NCBI RefSeq assembly: GCF_003075045.1
Contig: NZ_QCZD01000001.1
Span: 1,328,967 to 1,392,966, forward strand
Length of the DNA stretch: 64,000 bases
Reading direction: 5' to 3'
DNA from: Maribacter litoralis
GTDB lineage: Bacteria; Bacteroidota; Bacteroidia; Flavobacteriales; Flavobacteriaceae
Positions 36,515 to 47,800 of this stretch are shown piece by piece. The notes under the pieces were generated by a model, which was not told the origin of the DNA, made no database searches, and worked only from the letters and a program-made list of their open reading frames with translations. A program made the position numbers and the translations under genes. The stretch's first letter is position 1. Each line of letters starts with the position of its first letter.

Positions 36515-37318
36515 ATGAAGTATAAAATTCTCTGTTCAGATTTAGACGGTACCTTGTTATCTTCTAAAAGCGATGTTTCAAAATTTGCGATCGAACAAAT
36601 CAATAAAATAAAAAATGAAACCAAGGTTATTCTTGTATCGGCAAGAATGCCGAGTGGTATGCGTTATATACAAGAAAGTTTAGGTATTACCGATCAGCCT
36701 ATAATATGCTATAATGGAGCTTTGGTTTTATCCGGTGACACCGAACTTACATCGGTATTCATCCCTGTTCCTATATTAAAAGAATGTTATAGCCTATGCA
36801 AAGGCTTAGAAGCTGACCTGGGTTTATATTTTAATAATGAATGGTATGTACCCAAATCAAGCTTACGTGTAGAGAAAGAGATGAAATATACTAAGTCAAC
36901 ACCCATATTTCAAGATGCCGAAAGTACCTTAGCCAATTGGGAGAAAAGAGAAGTAGGTGCACACAAAATTATGCTCATGTGCACAAAAGAAAGTGCAGAT
37001 ACATTAATGCCAGTTCTTAAGGATAAATTTGATGATGTGCTCAACCTATACCGTTCCAACGATACCCTTATTGAAATTGCTCCAAAAGAGGTTTCAAAAC
37101 TGTCTGCCATTCAACTTCTATTGCAAAATGATACCACCTTAGAAGAGGTAATAGCCTTTGGCGATAATTATAATGATATTGATATGCTTGCAAATGTTGG
37201 TTGTGGTGTAGCCGTTGCCAATGCAAGAGACGAAGTAAAAGCCATCTCAAATTATATTACCTTAAAAAATACCGACGATGGCGTAGCCCATTTCATTGCA
37301 GAAAACTTGGTGAATTAA
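36515..37318 (+). CDS. HAD-superfamily hydrolase, Cof type (IIB)
   Basis: A 267-aa cytosolic phosphatase. Motif I is DLDGTLL (nucleophile D9, D11), motif II is the Ser in VLVSARMPSG, and motifs III and IV include the late Lys and GDNYNDIDML. The alpha/beta cap lies at about residues 85-190. Cof-type HADs act on sugar phosphates, pyridoxal phosphate or flavin intermediates; the substrate is unknown. It is tightly packed between the DUF5916 and DUF819 genes. Confidence 0.93.
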   Translation: MKYKILCSDLDGTLLSSKSDVSKFAIEQINKIKNETKVILVSARMPSGMRYIQESLGITDQPIICYNGALVLSGDTELTSVFIPVPILKECYSLCKGLEADLGLYFNNEWYVPKSSLRVEKEMKYTKSTPIFQDAESTLANWEKREVGAHKIMLMCTKESADTLMPVLKDKFDDVLNLYRSNDTLIEIAPKEVSKLSAIQLLLQNDTTLEEVIAFGDNYNDIDMLANVGCGVAVANARDEVKAISNYITLKNTDDGVAHFIAENLVN

Positions 37319-37345
37319 CTATATTTGAATCTTACCTATAATTCT

Positions 37346-38620
37346 ATGCCCTATCTATTTGTACAACCCTTAATAACAAATGACACCGTAGTTTTTGGAC
37401 TATTGGCACTTTGTTTAGGTTTCATCTTTTACACCTCTAGCATTAAAACAGGATTCTGGAGCAAATTTTACTCCATTGTCCCAGCTGTACTTATGTGTTA
37501 CTTACTACCAGCTATATTGACAAGTACAGGTATCGTTTCTGATGAAATCTCTAACCTATACTTTATGGCAAGTAGATATCTACTGCCAGCAGCCTTGGTG
37601 CTTATGACCTTAAGTATTGATATAAAGGCAATATCAAACCTCGGCTCCAAAGCTATTGTTATGTTTTTGACAGGGAGTGCAGGTATTATTATTGGTGGAC
37701 CCATTGCTATTCTTATCGTTTCTATATTTTCACCCGATACCGTTGGCGGAAATGATTTCGATGCCATTTGGAGAGGCTTATCTACAATTGCCGGAAGTTG
37801 GATCGGTGGCGGGGCGAACCAAGCAGCTATGCTAGAAATTTTTCAATACAACCCAGAAAAATATGGTGGTATGGTATTGATCGATATCGTAGTTGCCAAT
37901 GTATGGATGGCCATTGTATTATTGGGAGTGGGCAAAACAAAAAAAATAGATGCCTGGTTAAAAGCAGATACTTCAGCCATTGAAACCTTAAAAGTAAAGG
38001 TGACGGAGTTTACAGAGAAAATAACCCGTGTACCCACTTTGAACGATTATATGATCATGCTCGCATTAGCGTTCACCGCAGTGGGGATCGCACATTTCTT
38101 TGGGGATTACATGAGTACATATTTAACGAGTAGTTTTGATGCTGTAAGTGATCAAAAGAGCTTTCTATCTTTCCTAGGTTCCGGGTTTTTCTGGATGGTG
38201 GTCATTGCTACCGGTTTAGGCATAGCCCTGTCTTTTACGAAAGCGAAAAATTATGAGGGAGCGGGAGCCAGTAAAATTGGAGGAATGTTCATTTATATAC
38301 TGGTTGCAACCATAGGTATGAAAATGGATTTAGGAAAAGTGCTTGAAAATCCCGGATTAATTGCGGTTGGCTTTATTTGGATCACCATACATGCCGGGTT
38401 AATGATATTGGTTGCCAAACTCATAAAAGCTCCGTACTTCTTTTTAGCGGTAGGTAGCCAAGCCAATGTTGGCGGTGCTGCTTCTGCTCCGGTAGTTGCT
38501 GCTGAATTTCACCCTTCGCTGACCTCTGTTGGTGTGCTATTGGCAGTATTAGGCTACGTAGTGGGTACAGGCGGTGCATTGCTCTGTGCATATTTAATGG
38601 AAGTGGCATCAAGTTTATAA
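37346..38620 (+). CDS. DUF819 family membrane protein
   Basis: A protein of about 424 aa with about 12 helices, matching DUF819 (YjcL-like). Features are the SWIGGGANQAAM segment near residue 155, the similar SQANVGGAASAPVVA near residue 375, and a central amphipathic loop. The two glycine-rich re-entrant-like segments suggest a transporter with an inverted repeat. The frame opens with TTG at 37325, but the ATG at 37346 (MPYLFVQPLI) is the more likely start. Substrate unknown. Confidence 0.85.
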   Translation: MPYLFVQPLITNDTVVFGLLALCLGFIFYTSSIKTGFWSKFYSIVPAVLMCYLLPAILTSTGIVSDEISNLYFMASRYLLPAALVLMTLSIDIKAISNLGSKAIVMFLTGSAGIIIGGPIAILIVSIFSPDTVGGNDFDAIWRGLSTIAGSWIGGGANQAAMLEIFQYNPEKYGGMVLIDIVVANVWMAIVLLGVGKTKKIDAWLKADTSAIETLKVKVTEFTEKITRVPTLNDYMIMLALAFTAVGIAHFFGDYMSTYLTSSFDAVSDQKSFLSFLGSGFFWMVVIATGLGIALSFTKAKNYEGAGASKIGGMFIYILVATIGMKMDLGKVLENPGLIAVGFIWITIHAGLMILVAKLIKAPYFFLAVGSQANVGGAASAPVVAAEFHPSLTSVGVLLAVLGYVVGTGGALLCAYLMEVASSL

Positions 38621-38703
38621 TTCGATTATAGTTACTAACAAATTAAAAAGTGGGCGTTCTTAATTATCAAATTTTATAGATATTTGCGCCCTAAATTATA
38701 AGA

Positions 38704-39399
38704 ATGAAGAAAATATTATTAGTTGTTGCCGCATTATTGGCATTGAGTTCATGTGGAGATAACGCTGAGGAGACGTTAATTGTAAATGGTAAAATAAAGG
38801 GTCTAAAAAAAGGAACGCTTTACTTACAGCATGTACCTGATTCGGTTTTGATTACTGTAGATTCCGTTGCTATAAACGGAGACGGCAATTTTTCTTTCAA
38901 AACCAAATTAACGAGTCCCGAGATATTTTATCTGTATTTAGATAAGAAAGATAACAACGATATCAATGATCGCATTACCTTTTTTGCAGAACCAGGTACC
39001 ATGACCATAAATTCAGATTGGAACACGTTTGATACCACTGCAAAAATTTCGGGTTCAGAAACCCAAGAAAAACTTGAGGAATACAGAGAAACCATGTCTG
39101 GCATCAATAAGAGGAATATTGAGATTATGATGAAGGCCGCACAAGCCAATGGTGACGTCAGTCAAATTAGTATTGACTCCTTAGAAAATATCAGTAATAG
39201 AAATTTACAACGTGGTTATGCATTTGCCATCAATTATGCTCTAAACAACAAATCTTCTTATATAGCGCCTTATGTTGCGTTAAAGGAAATACCAGACGCC
39301 AATACAAAGTATTTAGATTCTATTTACAGTGTATTATCGCCAGAGGTTGCAGCATCTAAATATGGTAAAGAACTAGCTTCGCTTCTTGGGAAGGATTAA
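38704..39399 (+). CDS. DUF4369 domain lipoprotein
   Basis: A 231-aa lipoprotein (lipobox ALSSC, Cys17). The DUF4369 domain (about residues 25-130) starts INGKIKGL-like with VNGKIKGLKKGTLYLQH. In many Bacteroidota this domain precedes a thioredoxin/AhpC domain in envelope thiol-disulfide proteins, but here the C-terminal half is only helical and no CxxC is present. It ends just before a perfect palindromic terminator. Confidence 0.82.
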   Translation: MKKILLVVAALLALSSCGDNAEETLIVNGKIKGLKKGTLYLQHVPDSVLITVDSVAINGDGNFSFKTKLTSPEIFYLYLDKKDNNDINDRITFFAEPGTMTINSDWNTFDTTAKISGSETQEKLEEYRETMSGINKRNIEIMMKAAQANGDVSQISIDSLENISNRNLQRGYAFAINYALNNKSSYIAPYVALKEIPDANTKYLDSIYSVLSPEVAASKYGKELASLLGKD

Positions 39400-39430
39400 T
39401 TAAAACTTACCAAATTGGTACAACTAAAAA

Positions 39431-39454
39431 AGCATCCTAAATATTTAGGATGCT
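39431..39454. terminator. Bidirectional intrinsic terminator
   Basis: A perfect 24-base palindrome (AGCATCCTAAAT then its reverse complement), with AAAAA before and TTTTTATTTTTTT after. It serves the convergent DUF4369 gene and the 39481-39753 gene. Confidence 0.92.
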
Positions 39455-39480
39455 TTTTATTTTTTTAAAGAAATCTTGAC

Positions 39481-39753
39481 TTAAGCTAAATTGTTTAAGT
39501 CTTCTACCAATTTAGTTGCTTTGGTTTCCAAATCATTTCTAACTTCTTTGAAATGCGCTTTTTTATTCTCAACATCATTTTTGTTGATTTTAGCGATAAG
39601 CTCATCAAAGGTTACAAAAACTTCGTCAATAATTGCCAAACCCTCTTTTGAATATGTAGCTGTACCGTTAGCTGCTTCAACTATATCAACACCTTCTATT
39701 ATACCACCAAGAACATTATTTATGTCTTTCTTTAAATTTTTAATACTTGCCAT
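39481..39753 (-). CDS. Conserved small helical protein
   Basis: A 90-aa protein starting MASIKNLKKDINNVLGGIIE. It is wholly helical in appearance, with heptad-like hydrophobic spacing and a charged middle (KINKNDVENKKAH). I recall similar proteins across Flavobacteriia, all without known function. It has its own -7 element and terminator, so it is a free-standing gene. A cytosolic coiled-coil or helical-bundle protein is the most that can be said. Confidence 0.75.
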   Translation of the reverse strand: MASIKNLKKDINNVLGGIIEGVDIVEAANGTATYSKEGLAIIDEVFVTFDELIAKINKNDVENKKAHFKEVRNDLETKATKLVEDLNNLA

Positions 39754-39769
39754 TTCTAATTATTTTTTA

Positions 39770-39777
39770 CAAAAGTA
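39770..39777 (-). promoter_or_regulatory. Putative -7 element of the small helical protein gene
   Basis: The minus strand reads TACTTTTG, matching TAnnTTTG, 16 bases before the start codon at 39753. Confidence 0.45.
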
Positions 39778-39810
39778 CAATTTTTGATTTGCCGTATTGT
39801 TAATTACAGC

Positions 39811-40776
39811 CTAAATAGTAACCTCAAGTAATTTAGCTCCTGTTGATTGTAAAGATATTTTTTGTGTAGATGCCGGCAATAATGCTGTTTCTCCACTTTT
39901 TATTGACACTTCTCCTTCAGCAGTACTAATCTTAGCTTCACCACCAACACACATGTAAATGGTAAAAGAATCTCTTTGCGCCGTATCTAAATCTAAATTT
40001 TCGGTTAACTCTATGAAGTTGGTTTTAAAATACGGGCAATCTACCATTGTATTTACTTCATTCTTAGTTTTGTCATAAGAAACTATGAAATCATCTTTCT
40101 TTTCATAATCAACGGCATCAAGGGCCAGATCTGTATGTAACTCGCGCAAATTACCTTCTTTGTCTTTTCTATTGAAATCGAAAACACGATAAGTAACATC
40201 AGAAGTTTGTTGAATTTCCGCCAACATCACCCCTGCTCCAATCGCATGTATTTTACCGGTGTTAATAAAGAATGTATCACCTTCTTTAACTTGCTCATAA
40301 TTAAGAAGATCAAGCAGGGTATCATTAGCAACACTTTCAGCATATTCTTCTTTGGTAACATCTTTATTGAAACCTACAATAAGCTCAGCCTTAGGGTCTG
40401 CATCCATTATATACCACATCTCTGTCTTACCAAACGAATTATGACGTTCTTTTGCCAATGCATCATTTGGGTGTAACTGAATAGATAGATCTTGCTTGGC
40501 GTCTATGAATTTTATTAAAATAGGAAATTCCTTTCCGAAGCGCTCAACTACACTTTTCCCCAATAATTCTTCTGCATTGGAGTCTATAAGCTCTTGTAGA
40601 GATTTACCCTCTAAACTACCATTGGCAACCACAGAAATATCGCCAGGTACAGTAGATAACTCCCAGCTTTCACCGGTAATATCACTCTCAATAGGTTTAC
40701 CAAAAACCTCTTTTAATTTAGTACCTCCCCAAAGTCTTTCTTTTAAAATGGGTTTAAATTTTAATGGATGTATCAT
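39811..40776 (-). CDS. manA: Class I mannose-6-phosphate isomerase
   Basis: A 321-aa short-type phosphomannose isomerase that interconverts mannose-6-phosphate and fructose-6-phosphate, feeding GDP-sugar and polysaccharide synthesis. Zinc ligands are visible: Q100 and H102 in IQLHPND, E119 in KTEMWYI and H177 in GKIHAIGAG. The length matches the compact bacterial (Bacillus-like) class. It lies downstream of the QueD-like and idi genes on the same strand with a 71-base gap. Confidence 0.94.
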   Translation of the reverse strand: MIHPLKFKPILKERLWGGTKLKEVFGKPIESDITGESWELSTVPGDISVVANGSLEGKSLQELIDSNAEELLGKSVVERFGKEFPILIKFIDAKQDLSIQLHPNDALAKERHNSFGKTEMWYIMDADPKAELIVGFNKDVTKEEYAESVANDTLLDLLNYEQVKEGDTFFINTGKIHAIGAGVMLAEIQQTSDVTYRVFDFNRKDKEGNLRELHTDLALDAVDYEKKDDFIVSYDKTKNEVNTMVDCPYFKTNFIELTENLDLDTAQRDSFTIYMCVGGEAKISTAEGEVSIKSGETALLPASTQKISLQSTGAKLLEVTI

Positions 40777-40847
40777 TGCTTGTTTTTTTGTTGGTCTATT
40801 GAATTAATAACGTAATTTAAAGATTTTTCTTACAAATAAATACTTGA

Positions 40848-41255
40848 CTACCCAGAGAATGTCACATAATTTCTAGGTGTTTCATATAGCACTACTTCTA
40901 GTTCATTTGTTTTATGAATATGTGGTCGTAGTCTCTTCCAAATAACGACCGCAATATTTTCTGCAGTAGGATTTAGACTTTTAAATTCATCTACCTCTAT
41001 ATTCAGGTTCTTATGGTCTAAATAAACTTCAATCTCTACTTTGATCAAATCTTTTAACACCTTCATATCCATGACAAAACCGGTCTCTGGATCAATTTCT
41101 CCAGTTACACTTACTATCATCTCATAATTGTGTCCATGAAAATTGGGGTTATTGCATTTTCCAAAAATTTCGTTGTTTTTAGAATCTTCCCAATCTTTTC
41201 TATATAACCTATGTGCTGCATTAAAATGCGCCTTTCTACTTACTTTTACTTTCAT
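40848..41255 (-). CDS. queD: 6-pyruvoyl-tetrahydropterin synthase / 6-carboxytetrahydropterin synthase (QueD-like)
   Basis: A 135-aa T-fold enzyme. Zinc ligands are H15 (FNAAHRLY), H40 and H42 (HGHNYEM), and the catalytic cysteine is C34 in FGKCNNPNFHGHN. QueD makes the queuosine precursor 6-carboxy-tetrahydropterin; PTPS-type relatives make pteridine cofactors, and the two are hard to separate by sequence alone. It begins 2 bases after the idi stop codon, so the two are cotranscribed. Confidence 0.88.
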   Translation of the reverse strand: MKVKVSRKAHFNAAHRLYRKDWEDSKNNEIFGKCNNPNFHGHNYEMIVSVTGEIDPETGFVMDMKVLKDLIKVEIEVYLDHKNLNIEVDEFKSLNPTAENIAVVIWKRLRPHIHKTNELEVVLYETPRNYVTFSG

Positions 41256-41257
41256 AA

Positions 41258-41785
41258 CTATGCAGGCATATTAAAAAGATGTTCGTAAAATTTATCAAAG
41301 ATTATTTTGAACCAAGCTGTATATGCATTCGGATTATTAGAAATATCCTCTTTTACAGCTTCTGGAGACATCCATTTCCATGCTTCTACTTCATCTTTAT
41401 TAATGTTAGGTTCGGCATTATAAGTGCCTAACATTACATGATCATACTCATGCTCGGTTAATCCGTTATCAAAAGGTGCTTTGTAGATAAAAGAAAACAA
41501 TTCTTTTAATTCTGTTTGAAACCCCATTTCTTCTTGTAGTCGTCTTTTACCGGCTTCAATATTAGACTCCCCAACACGTTGATGGCTACAGCATGTATTG
41601 GTCCATAATAAGGGAGAGTGATATTTAGATGCCGCACGTTGCTGCAACATAATATCGCCGTTATCATTCGCAATAAATACAGAAAAAGCTCTATGTAGAA
41701 GCGCCTTTTCATGGGCTTCCATTTTAGGCATTGTACCTATTTGCTCATTATTTTCATTTACGAGAATTACCTGTTCTTCCTTCAT
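41258..41785 (-). CDS. idi: Isopentenyl-diphosphate delta-isomerase type 1
   Basis: A 175-aa Nudix-fold isomerase that interconverts IPP and DMAPP for isoprenoid synthesis. The catalytic cysteine is in WTNTCCSHQR (C65/C66; the usual motif is NTCCSHP, here Gln for Pro), the Nudix-like glutamates in RLQEEMG, and the second catalytic Glu in TEHEYDHV (E111/E113). The length is typical. It is the first gene of a probable idi-queD transcript. Confidence 0.94.
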   Translation of the reverse strand: MKEEQVILVNENNEQIGTMPKMEAHEKALLHRAFSVFIANDNGDIMLQQRAASKYHSPLLWTNTCCSHQRVGESNIEAGKRRLQEEMGFQTELKELFSFIYKAPFDNGLTEHEYDHVMLGTYNAEPNINKDEVEAWKWMSPEAVKEDISNNPNAYTAWFKIIFDKFYEHLFNMPA

Positions 41786-41843
41786 AACGTAAAAATAAGG
41801 CGTTTAACTTATTTAACGTAATGATGTATATAAAAAGAAAAGT

Positions 41844-42797
41844 CTAGAAGAAACGTGGAGATTTTAAATTGTTCTTAGTAGAGATGAAATCATACCTAAA
41901 AATAACTTCGAACGATCCATCGTTAAAAGCTGTATTACCCAGTTCGGTCGTTTCTTTATCGTAGGCTATTCCAATCAAGAATTTATTGGAGACATTGAAC
42001 CCTGCCATACCACTGAAAGCAGCATCCCACCTGTAGGCCGCACCTAAAATAAATTTGTCGTTCAACATAAAATTTGCTGATAAATCTACCTGTAAGGGTG
42101 CTCCCTGAACCACTTTGGTAAGTAATGCGGGTTTAAATTTCAAAAACTCATTTAAATCCCAAACATAACCTGTTATCAAATAAAGGTTCATCTGTTCTTT
42201 CGCAGTAGATAAATTAGACCCTTGAAAATGTGTGGTCTCCAAGAACCTAGGAACGGACAAGCCTACATAAAACTTGTTCGTATGATAGTAGACCCCAGCA
42301 CCAATATTAGGTGAAAGCCTATTATCGATATCTTGCTGCAATGTTGGATCTGTTGTATATTGATTTAATTCTAAAAACCTAATATCCAATAAGTTAGCAC
42401 TAGCTTTTAAACCAAAACTTAATCTACCCTCGGTAGATGTCCAAACAGTATAAGAAAAATCGATATCAAAATTTGTTTCGGAAGTTGGACCAATTTCATC
42501 ATTAACTATTGATAAACCTAAGCCTACACCTCTATAACCAATTGGCGAATGAGCATTAAAAGTCTGCGTGGTAGGTGCACCATCTAGACCTACCCATTGA
42601 GACCTATGCAATGCACCAATACTTATATGCCCTCTTGAACCGGCATATGCAGGATTTACACTAATAGTGTTATACATATACTGTGTATATTGAGCGTCTT
42701 GCTGGCCATAACAAAATACCCCAAAGCTAAGTGCCACAAAAGTGACCACTTGCTTTAACAATTGTACTTTATTTATGTATATATATTCTTTAAGCAT
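41844..42797 (-). CDS. PorP/SprF family outer-membrane protein
   Basis: A 317-aa outer-membrane beta-barrel of the PorP/SprF family. The signature segment near the mature N-terminus reads YTQYMYNTISVNPAYAGSRG (about residues 37-56), and the rest alternates aromatic beta strands (for example FILGAAYRWDAAFSGMAGF). PorP and SprF act with the T9SS; SprF-type proteins are needed for export or attachment of the giant adhesin encoded upstream and of substrates with CHU_C domains. It is the last gene of the surface-protein cluster, 5 bases after the CHU_C gene. Confidence 0.92.
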   Translation of the reverse strand: MLKEYIYINKVQLLKQVVTFVALSFGVFCYGQQDAQYTQYMYNTISVNPAYAGSRGHISIGALHRSQWVGLDGAPTTQTFNAHSPIGYRGVGLGLSIVNDEIGPTSETNFDIDFSYTVWTSTEGRLSFGLKASANLLDIRFLELNQYTTDPTLQQDIDNRLSPNIGAGVYYHTNKFYVGLSVPRFLETTHFQGSNLSTAKEQMNLYLITGYVWDLNEFLKFKPALLTKVVQGAPLQVDLSANFMLNDKFILGAAYRWDAAFSGMAGFNVSNKFLIGIAYDKETTELGNTAFNDGSFEVIFRYDFISTKNNLKSPRFF

Positions 42798-42802
42798 TGT
42801 TA

Positions 42803-44848
42803 TTATCTATTTATATATATGTAACCAGAAAGTGTTTCCATTTCTCCATTTGGCAGTTCATAATCCAGAATATAGAAGTATGTACCTACCGGTAATTTAC
42901 GATCAACATCTACGGTTACCCTACCTTCCGATGTACCATCAAAGACATTACCTTCTGTATTATATGCCTTGGTCATGTAAACCGACACACCCCATCTATT
43001 ATAGATTTTCAAGGTATTGTTCGGATAGTTTTCCAATCCGTTTATTCTTAGAACATCATGAATTCCATCACCGTTAGGTGTAATAACGTTGAAAACTTCT
43101 ATTTCTTCTTCTAATTGACCTAAATCTGAATCTAAATAATTCGGTATTCCATCACCATCGGTATCATCATCTACATAATCCCCGTTTAGATTTAAATCTT
43201 CATCGCGCGTTTCAATACCATCATCGTCATCATCGGTATCCCTATAATCAGATTCATCATCACTATCGGTATTTGGCAATTGTACGTAAGGGTCATCGAT
43301 TTCATCATTGACGTCCACATCAACCGAAATTGCACCTTCATACCCATCATCTAATCCATCATTGTCCTTATCTGACCCAATGGCTACAACATCTGCAATA
43401 CCATCATGATCATGGTCGTGAGCTTCAATTGCATCAAGAACATTATCATTATCACTATCCTCATCTAGATAATCAGGTAAGTTATCTCCGTCAGTATCCA
43501 CTGGGAACAACCCAGTTAAACCATTAGCTTCATACGCATCGTCTAAACCATTGGTATTCGCATCGATCCCTGATGGCGGTATATACTCAGCAGTTACCTG
43601 AGCTTCAACATTATCGGGTATACCGTCACCATCTGCATCGATATCTAAATAATCTGGGAAGCCGTCACCATCAGAATCCGTTGGATCAGTAGAAGGATCA
43701 TTATCGCCATCTAAATTCAAATCTTCAAAGCTATCAACGATACCATCATCATCACTATCCATATCTACTCCTAACGGGTTTACCATAATTGTAATGGTCG
43801 ATGTACTACAGTTACCTACAGTATCACAAACCGTATAGTCAAAAGTATCTGTTCCTAAATAATTATTATTCGGGAAGTATGTCGGAATATCATCAGATGG
43901 GTCATTTGGTGTACCATTATCATCAACAGTTACCGAACCATTGGTTGGTTGCGTTACACTGAATGTACCATCTGTAGGTAAATCGTTATCATTCAATTGC
44001 CATGTATCTATTGCAGTGATTGCATTGATATCAATTGCAATGGAATCATCATCAGTATCTAAAATTGGTAATACTTCTACAGTTACGGTTGCCGTACTGC
44101 AATCTCCGTAAGCATTACAAATCGTATAATCAAAAGTGTCCGTACCATTGAAATCTAGATCTGGAGTATAGGTTACTATATCATCCATAGGATTGTTAGG
44201 TGTACCAGCATCGTCAATTGATACCGAACCATTTGCAGGATCAGTTATGGTTAAAGCACCAACATCAGGTAAATCTGCGTCATTAGCATAAATATCAACA
44301 ACAACCGGTACTTCTTCATCTGTAGTTACCAAGTCATCTTCCAAATCTGCCGCCTGTGGTAAGCAAACCACTGTAAAATTTGGTAGACTAAACGTGTTAC
44401 CTGCTTTGGTTACCAGTGCAGTATATCTTACGACAGCATCGGTAGCAATGACCATGGGACTTAATTGATCACCTGGTAATGGCGGACTCCAACTTACCGA
44501 AGCTGTGCTTGGTACGTTAGAAGTGATATCCATAGTTACTTCATTGTCTGGATTATTACAATCTGTTACAATAAAATACCCTGTTGCATTTGAGCCACAT
44601 AAGGTACCGTCATAGGTTGCAAAGTAAATACCCGGTTGGGTTACTTCGTAAAAAGAATCGGTACCGAGTACGGTTGCCGTGTCTGAAGCTTCATACCAAC
44701 GAAAGTTATTTTGATCACTATCGGTAGGTGCCTGCAGTAAGAACTGGGCGTTAGATACCAACACTCCCAGTATCGTAGTAACGATACTGAGAAATATGGT
44801 TTTATATATATGTGTTTTTTTCAAATCGATTTGGAATCTAAGCTTCAA
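42803..44848 (-). CDS. T9SS type B substrate with gliding-motility C-terminal (CHU_C) domain
   Basis: A 681-aa secreted protein. A signal peptide (about residues 15-34, ending SNAQ) is followed by a ~130-residue beta domain, two cadherin-like/Ig modules of about 90 residues (each with DxFDYT[IV]C[ND] and a following TVTVEV or TITIMV strand), and a long Asp-rich stretch of thrombospondin type 3-like calcium-binding repeats (about 365-580). The C-terminus is a CHU_C/type B sorting domain with [24 protein letters not shown] and [10 protein letters not shown]. Such domains direct T9SS export and depend on a neighbouring PorP/SprF protein, here directly downstream. Confidence 0.93.
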   Translation of the reverse strand: MKLRFQIDLKKTHIYKTIFLSIVTTILGVLVSNAQFLLQAPTDSDQNNFRWYEASDTATVLGTDSFYEVTQPGIYFATYDGTLCGSNATGYFIVTDCNNPDNEVTMDITSNVPSTASVSWSPPLPGDQLSPMVIATDAVVRYTALVTKAGNTFSLPNFTVVCLPQAADLEDDLVTTDEEVPVVVDIYANDADLPDVGALTITDPANGSVSIDDAGTPNNPMDDIVTYTPDLDFNGTDTFDYTICNAYGDCSTATVTVEVLPILDTDDDSIAIDINAITAIDTWQLNDNDLPTDGTFSVTQPTNGSVTVDDNGTPNDPSDDIPTYFPNNNYLGTDTFDYTVCDTVGNCSTSTITIMVNPLGVDMDSDDDGIVDSFEDLNLDGDNDPSTDPTDSDGDGFPDYLDIDADGDGIPDNVEAQVTAEYIPPSGIDANTNGLDDAYEANGLTGLFPVDTDGDNLPDYLDEDSDNDNVLDAIEAHDHDHDGIADVVAIGSDKDNDGLDDGYEGAISVDVDVNDEIDDPYVQLPNTDSDDESDYRDTDDDDDGIETRDEDLNLNGDYVDDDTDGDGIPNYLDSDLGQLEEEIEVFNVITPNGDGIHDVLRINGLENYPNNTLKIYNRWGVSVYMTKAYNTEGNVFDGTSEGRVTVDVDRKLPVGTYFYILDYELPNGEMETLSGYIYINR

Positions 44849-44856
44849 TTAGCTAA

Positions 44857-47800
44857 TTATTGTGCTACGAATACTACGTTAATCAATGTGTTATAATCAG
44901 TTGGTGCAGCTATGACATCGTAAGTCATTATACCCGTTGCACTAACCGATACATTGGCAAAAACAGTGTCATCAAAATAAGTAACATAGTAGTATAATTC
45001 AGTATTTGCATATGTAGGTATTGCTGCTGGAGCACCTGCACTACGTACGTCAGGAGTACCATATTGTGCTAAATACTCAGCATGTAAATCTATTGTTCTA
45101 CCAGTACCCGTTGTTGATACATCTACCTCTATAGAAGGCGGATAAAATATATCAGGTCTTGTATTGGCAATCAAATATGGATCAGCTGATGTACCTGTAC
45201 CACTTACACTAATGTCAGTGTCTGGCGCAGCTTCAACAATCGTTTCTGCACCATTTGCTGTTGGTACAGATAAGTTATAATTAATATCCGTTTGTGTTAC
45301 TGTTACCGAACCATCTGTTGATGTTATTGTCTGTATTTCATTATTTGGATTATTATCATTATCAGCTATAGAAACTGTACCACCTCCATTAGATAATATT
45401 ACATTGGTTCCAGACCTACTTATTGTCTGAAGTTCGTTCGATGCATTTGAATCGGCATCACGAATGTCTATCGTTGTATTCGTACCATCGTTAATCTGAA
45501 TCTCTACACTCTCATTTGCAGTTACTACTGCACTTGTTAAGTTCTGGTCATCCGTATCCGTATCTATCGAACTCAACGGTACGGACAATGTTCCGTTACT
45601 GTCTGTTATGTTCAAATTGCCACTAGCTACATTGAAAGCAGTGTTAATTTCATTTGTTACGCTTGAATCCGCATCACGAATATCCAATGTAGTACTGTTA
45701 CCGTCGGTAATATCTATACGTACACTTTCATTCGCCGTCAAAACAGTATTCGATAAATCCTGGTCATCGGTATCTGTATCTATTGAACTTAACGGAACCG
45801 ACAATGTACCGTTGCTATCCGTAATATTCAAGTTACCACTGGCTACATTGAATGCCGTATTGATTTCGTTCGTTACACTTGAATCCGCATCGTTAACATT
45901 ATCCACGTCAGAAACATAAAGTCCGTTCGCATCTATACTCAACGCATTTCCTGCAGTAGTACTGATGTCCGCGGAAAACTCCGTTCCCGTTAAATTTAAA
46001 CCATCGCCTGCGGTATATTCCGTATTCGTATCAACAGTTGCATCTGGTACATCGATAGTAAAGTTCGGATATGTTCCGCCTATTGTTACATTACCGTTTC
46101 CACCATCCGATATCACTACCGTTTGATCTGGTGCCGTATTGGTTACTGCAAAGTCATCACCAGTTTGGCTAACTGAAATGCCTGTACCGGCACTTACCGT
46201 CTGATCTTCATTGTTTGGATCATTATCAGCATCATCAACGTTATCCACATTGGAAACATAAAGTCCGTTCGCATCTATACTTAAGGCATTGCCCGCCGTG
46301 CTACTAACTTCTGCGCTAAACTCCGTGCCCGTTAAATTCAAGCCATCGCCTGCGGTGTATTCCGTATTCGTATCTACCGTTGCATCTGGTACGTCGATCG
46401 TAAAGTTCGGATATGTTCCACCTATTGTTACATTACCGTTTCCACCATCTGCTAAACTTACTGTTTGGTCTGGTGCCGTATTGGTTACTGCAAAGTCATC
46501 ACCAGTTTGGCTAACTGAAATGCCTGTACCGGCACTTACCGTCTGATCTTCATTATTTGGATCGTTATCCGCATCATCAACGTTATCCACATTGGAAACG
46601 TAAAGTCCGTTCGCATCTATACTTAAGGCATTGCCCGCCGTGCTACTAACTTCTGCGCTAAACTCCGTGCCCGTTAAATTCAAGCCATCGCCTGCGGTGT
46701 ATTCCGTATTCGTATCCACCGTTGCATCTGGTACGTCGATCGTAAAGTTCGGATATGTTCCGCCTATTGTTACATTACCGTTTCCACCATCTGCTAAACT
46801 TACTGTTTGGTCTGGTGCCGTATTGGTTACTGCAAAGTCATCACCACTTTGACTAACTGAAATGCCTGTACCGGCACTTACCGTCTGATCTTCATTGTTT
46901 GGATCGTTATCCGCATCATCAACGTTATCCACATTGGAAACATAAAGTCCGTTCGCATCTATACTTAAGGCGTTGCCCGCCGTGCTACTAACTTCTGCGC
47001 TAAACTCCGTGCCAGTTAAATTCAAGCCATCGCCTGCGGTGTATTCCGTATTCGTATCCACCGTTGCATCTGGTACGTCGATCGTAAAGTTCGGATAAGT
47101 TCCACCTATTGTTACATTACCGTTTCCACCATCTGCTAAACTTACCGTTTGGTCTGGTGCCGTATTCGTTACTGCAAAGTCATCGCCAGTTTGGCTAACT
47201 GAAATGCCTGTTCCGGCACTTACGGTTTGGTCTTCATTATTGGGGTCATTATCCGCATCACGGATATCGATCAAAGCTGCAGCACCATCGGTAATGGTTA
47301 CCTCTACACTCTGATTCGCTACTCCATTAGTACCTAAACCTAAATCTTGATCATCGGTATCGACAGTAGCATCTGGTACGTCAATCGTAAAGTTCGGATA
47401 TGTTCCGCCTATTGTTACATTACCGTTTCCACCATCTGCTAAACTTACTGTTTGGTCTGGTGCCGTATTCGTTACTGCAAAGTCATCGCCCACTTGGTTT
47501 ACACTGATGCCTGTTCCGGCACTTACGGTTTGGTCTTCATTATTGGGGTCATTATCCGCATCACGGATATCGATCAAAGCTGCAGCACCATCAGTAATAG
47601 TCACTTCCACACTCTGATTCACTACTCCATTAGTACCTAAACCTAAATCTTGATCATCGGTATCGACAGTAGCATCTGGTACGTCAATCGTAAAGTTCGG
47701 ATATGTTCCGCCTATTGTTACATTGCCATTTCCACCATCTGCTAAACTTACTGTTTGGTCTGGGGCGTCATTCGTAACTGTATATGCTGTATTATTACCA

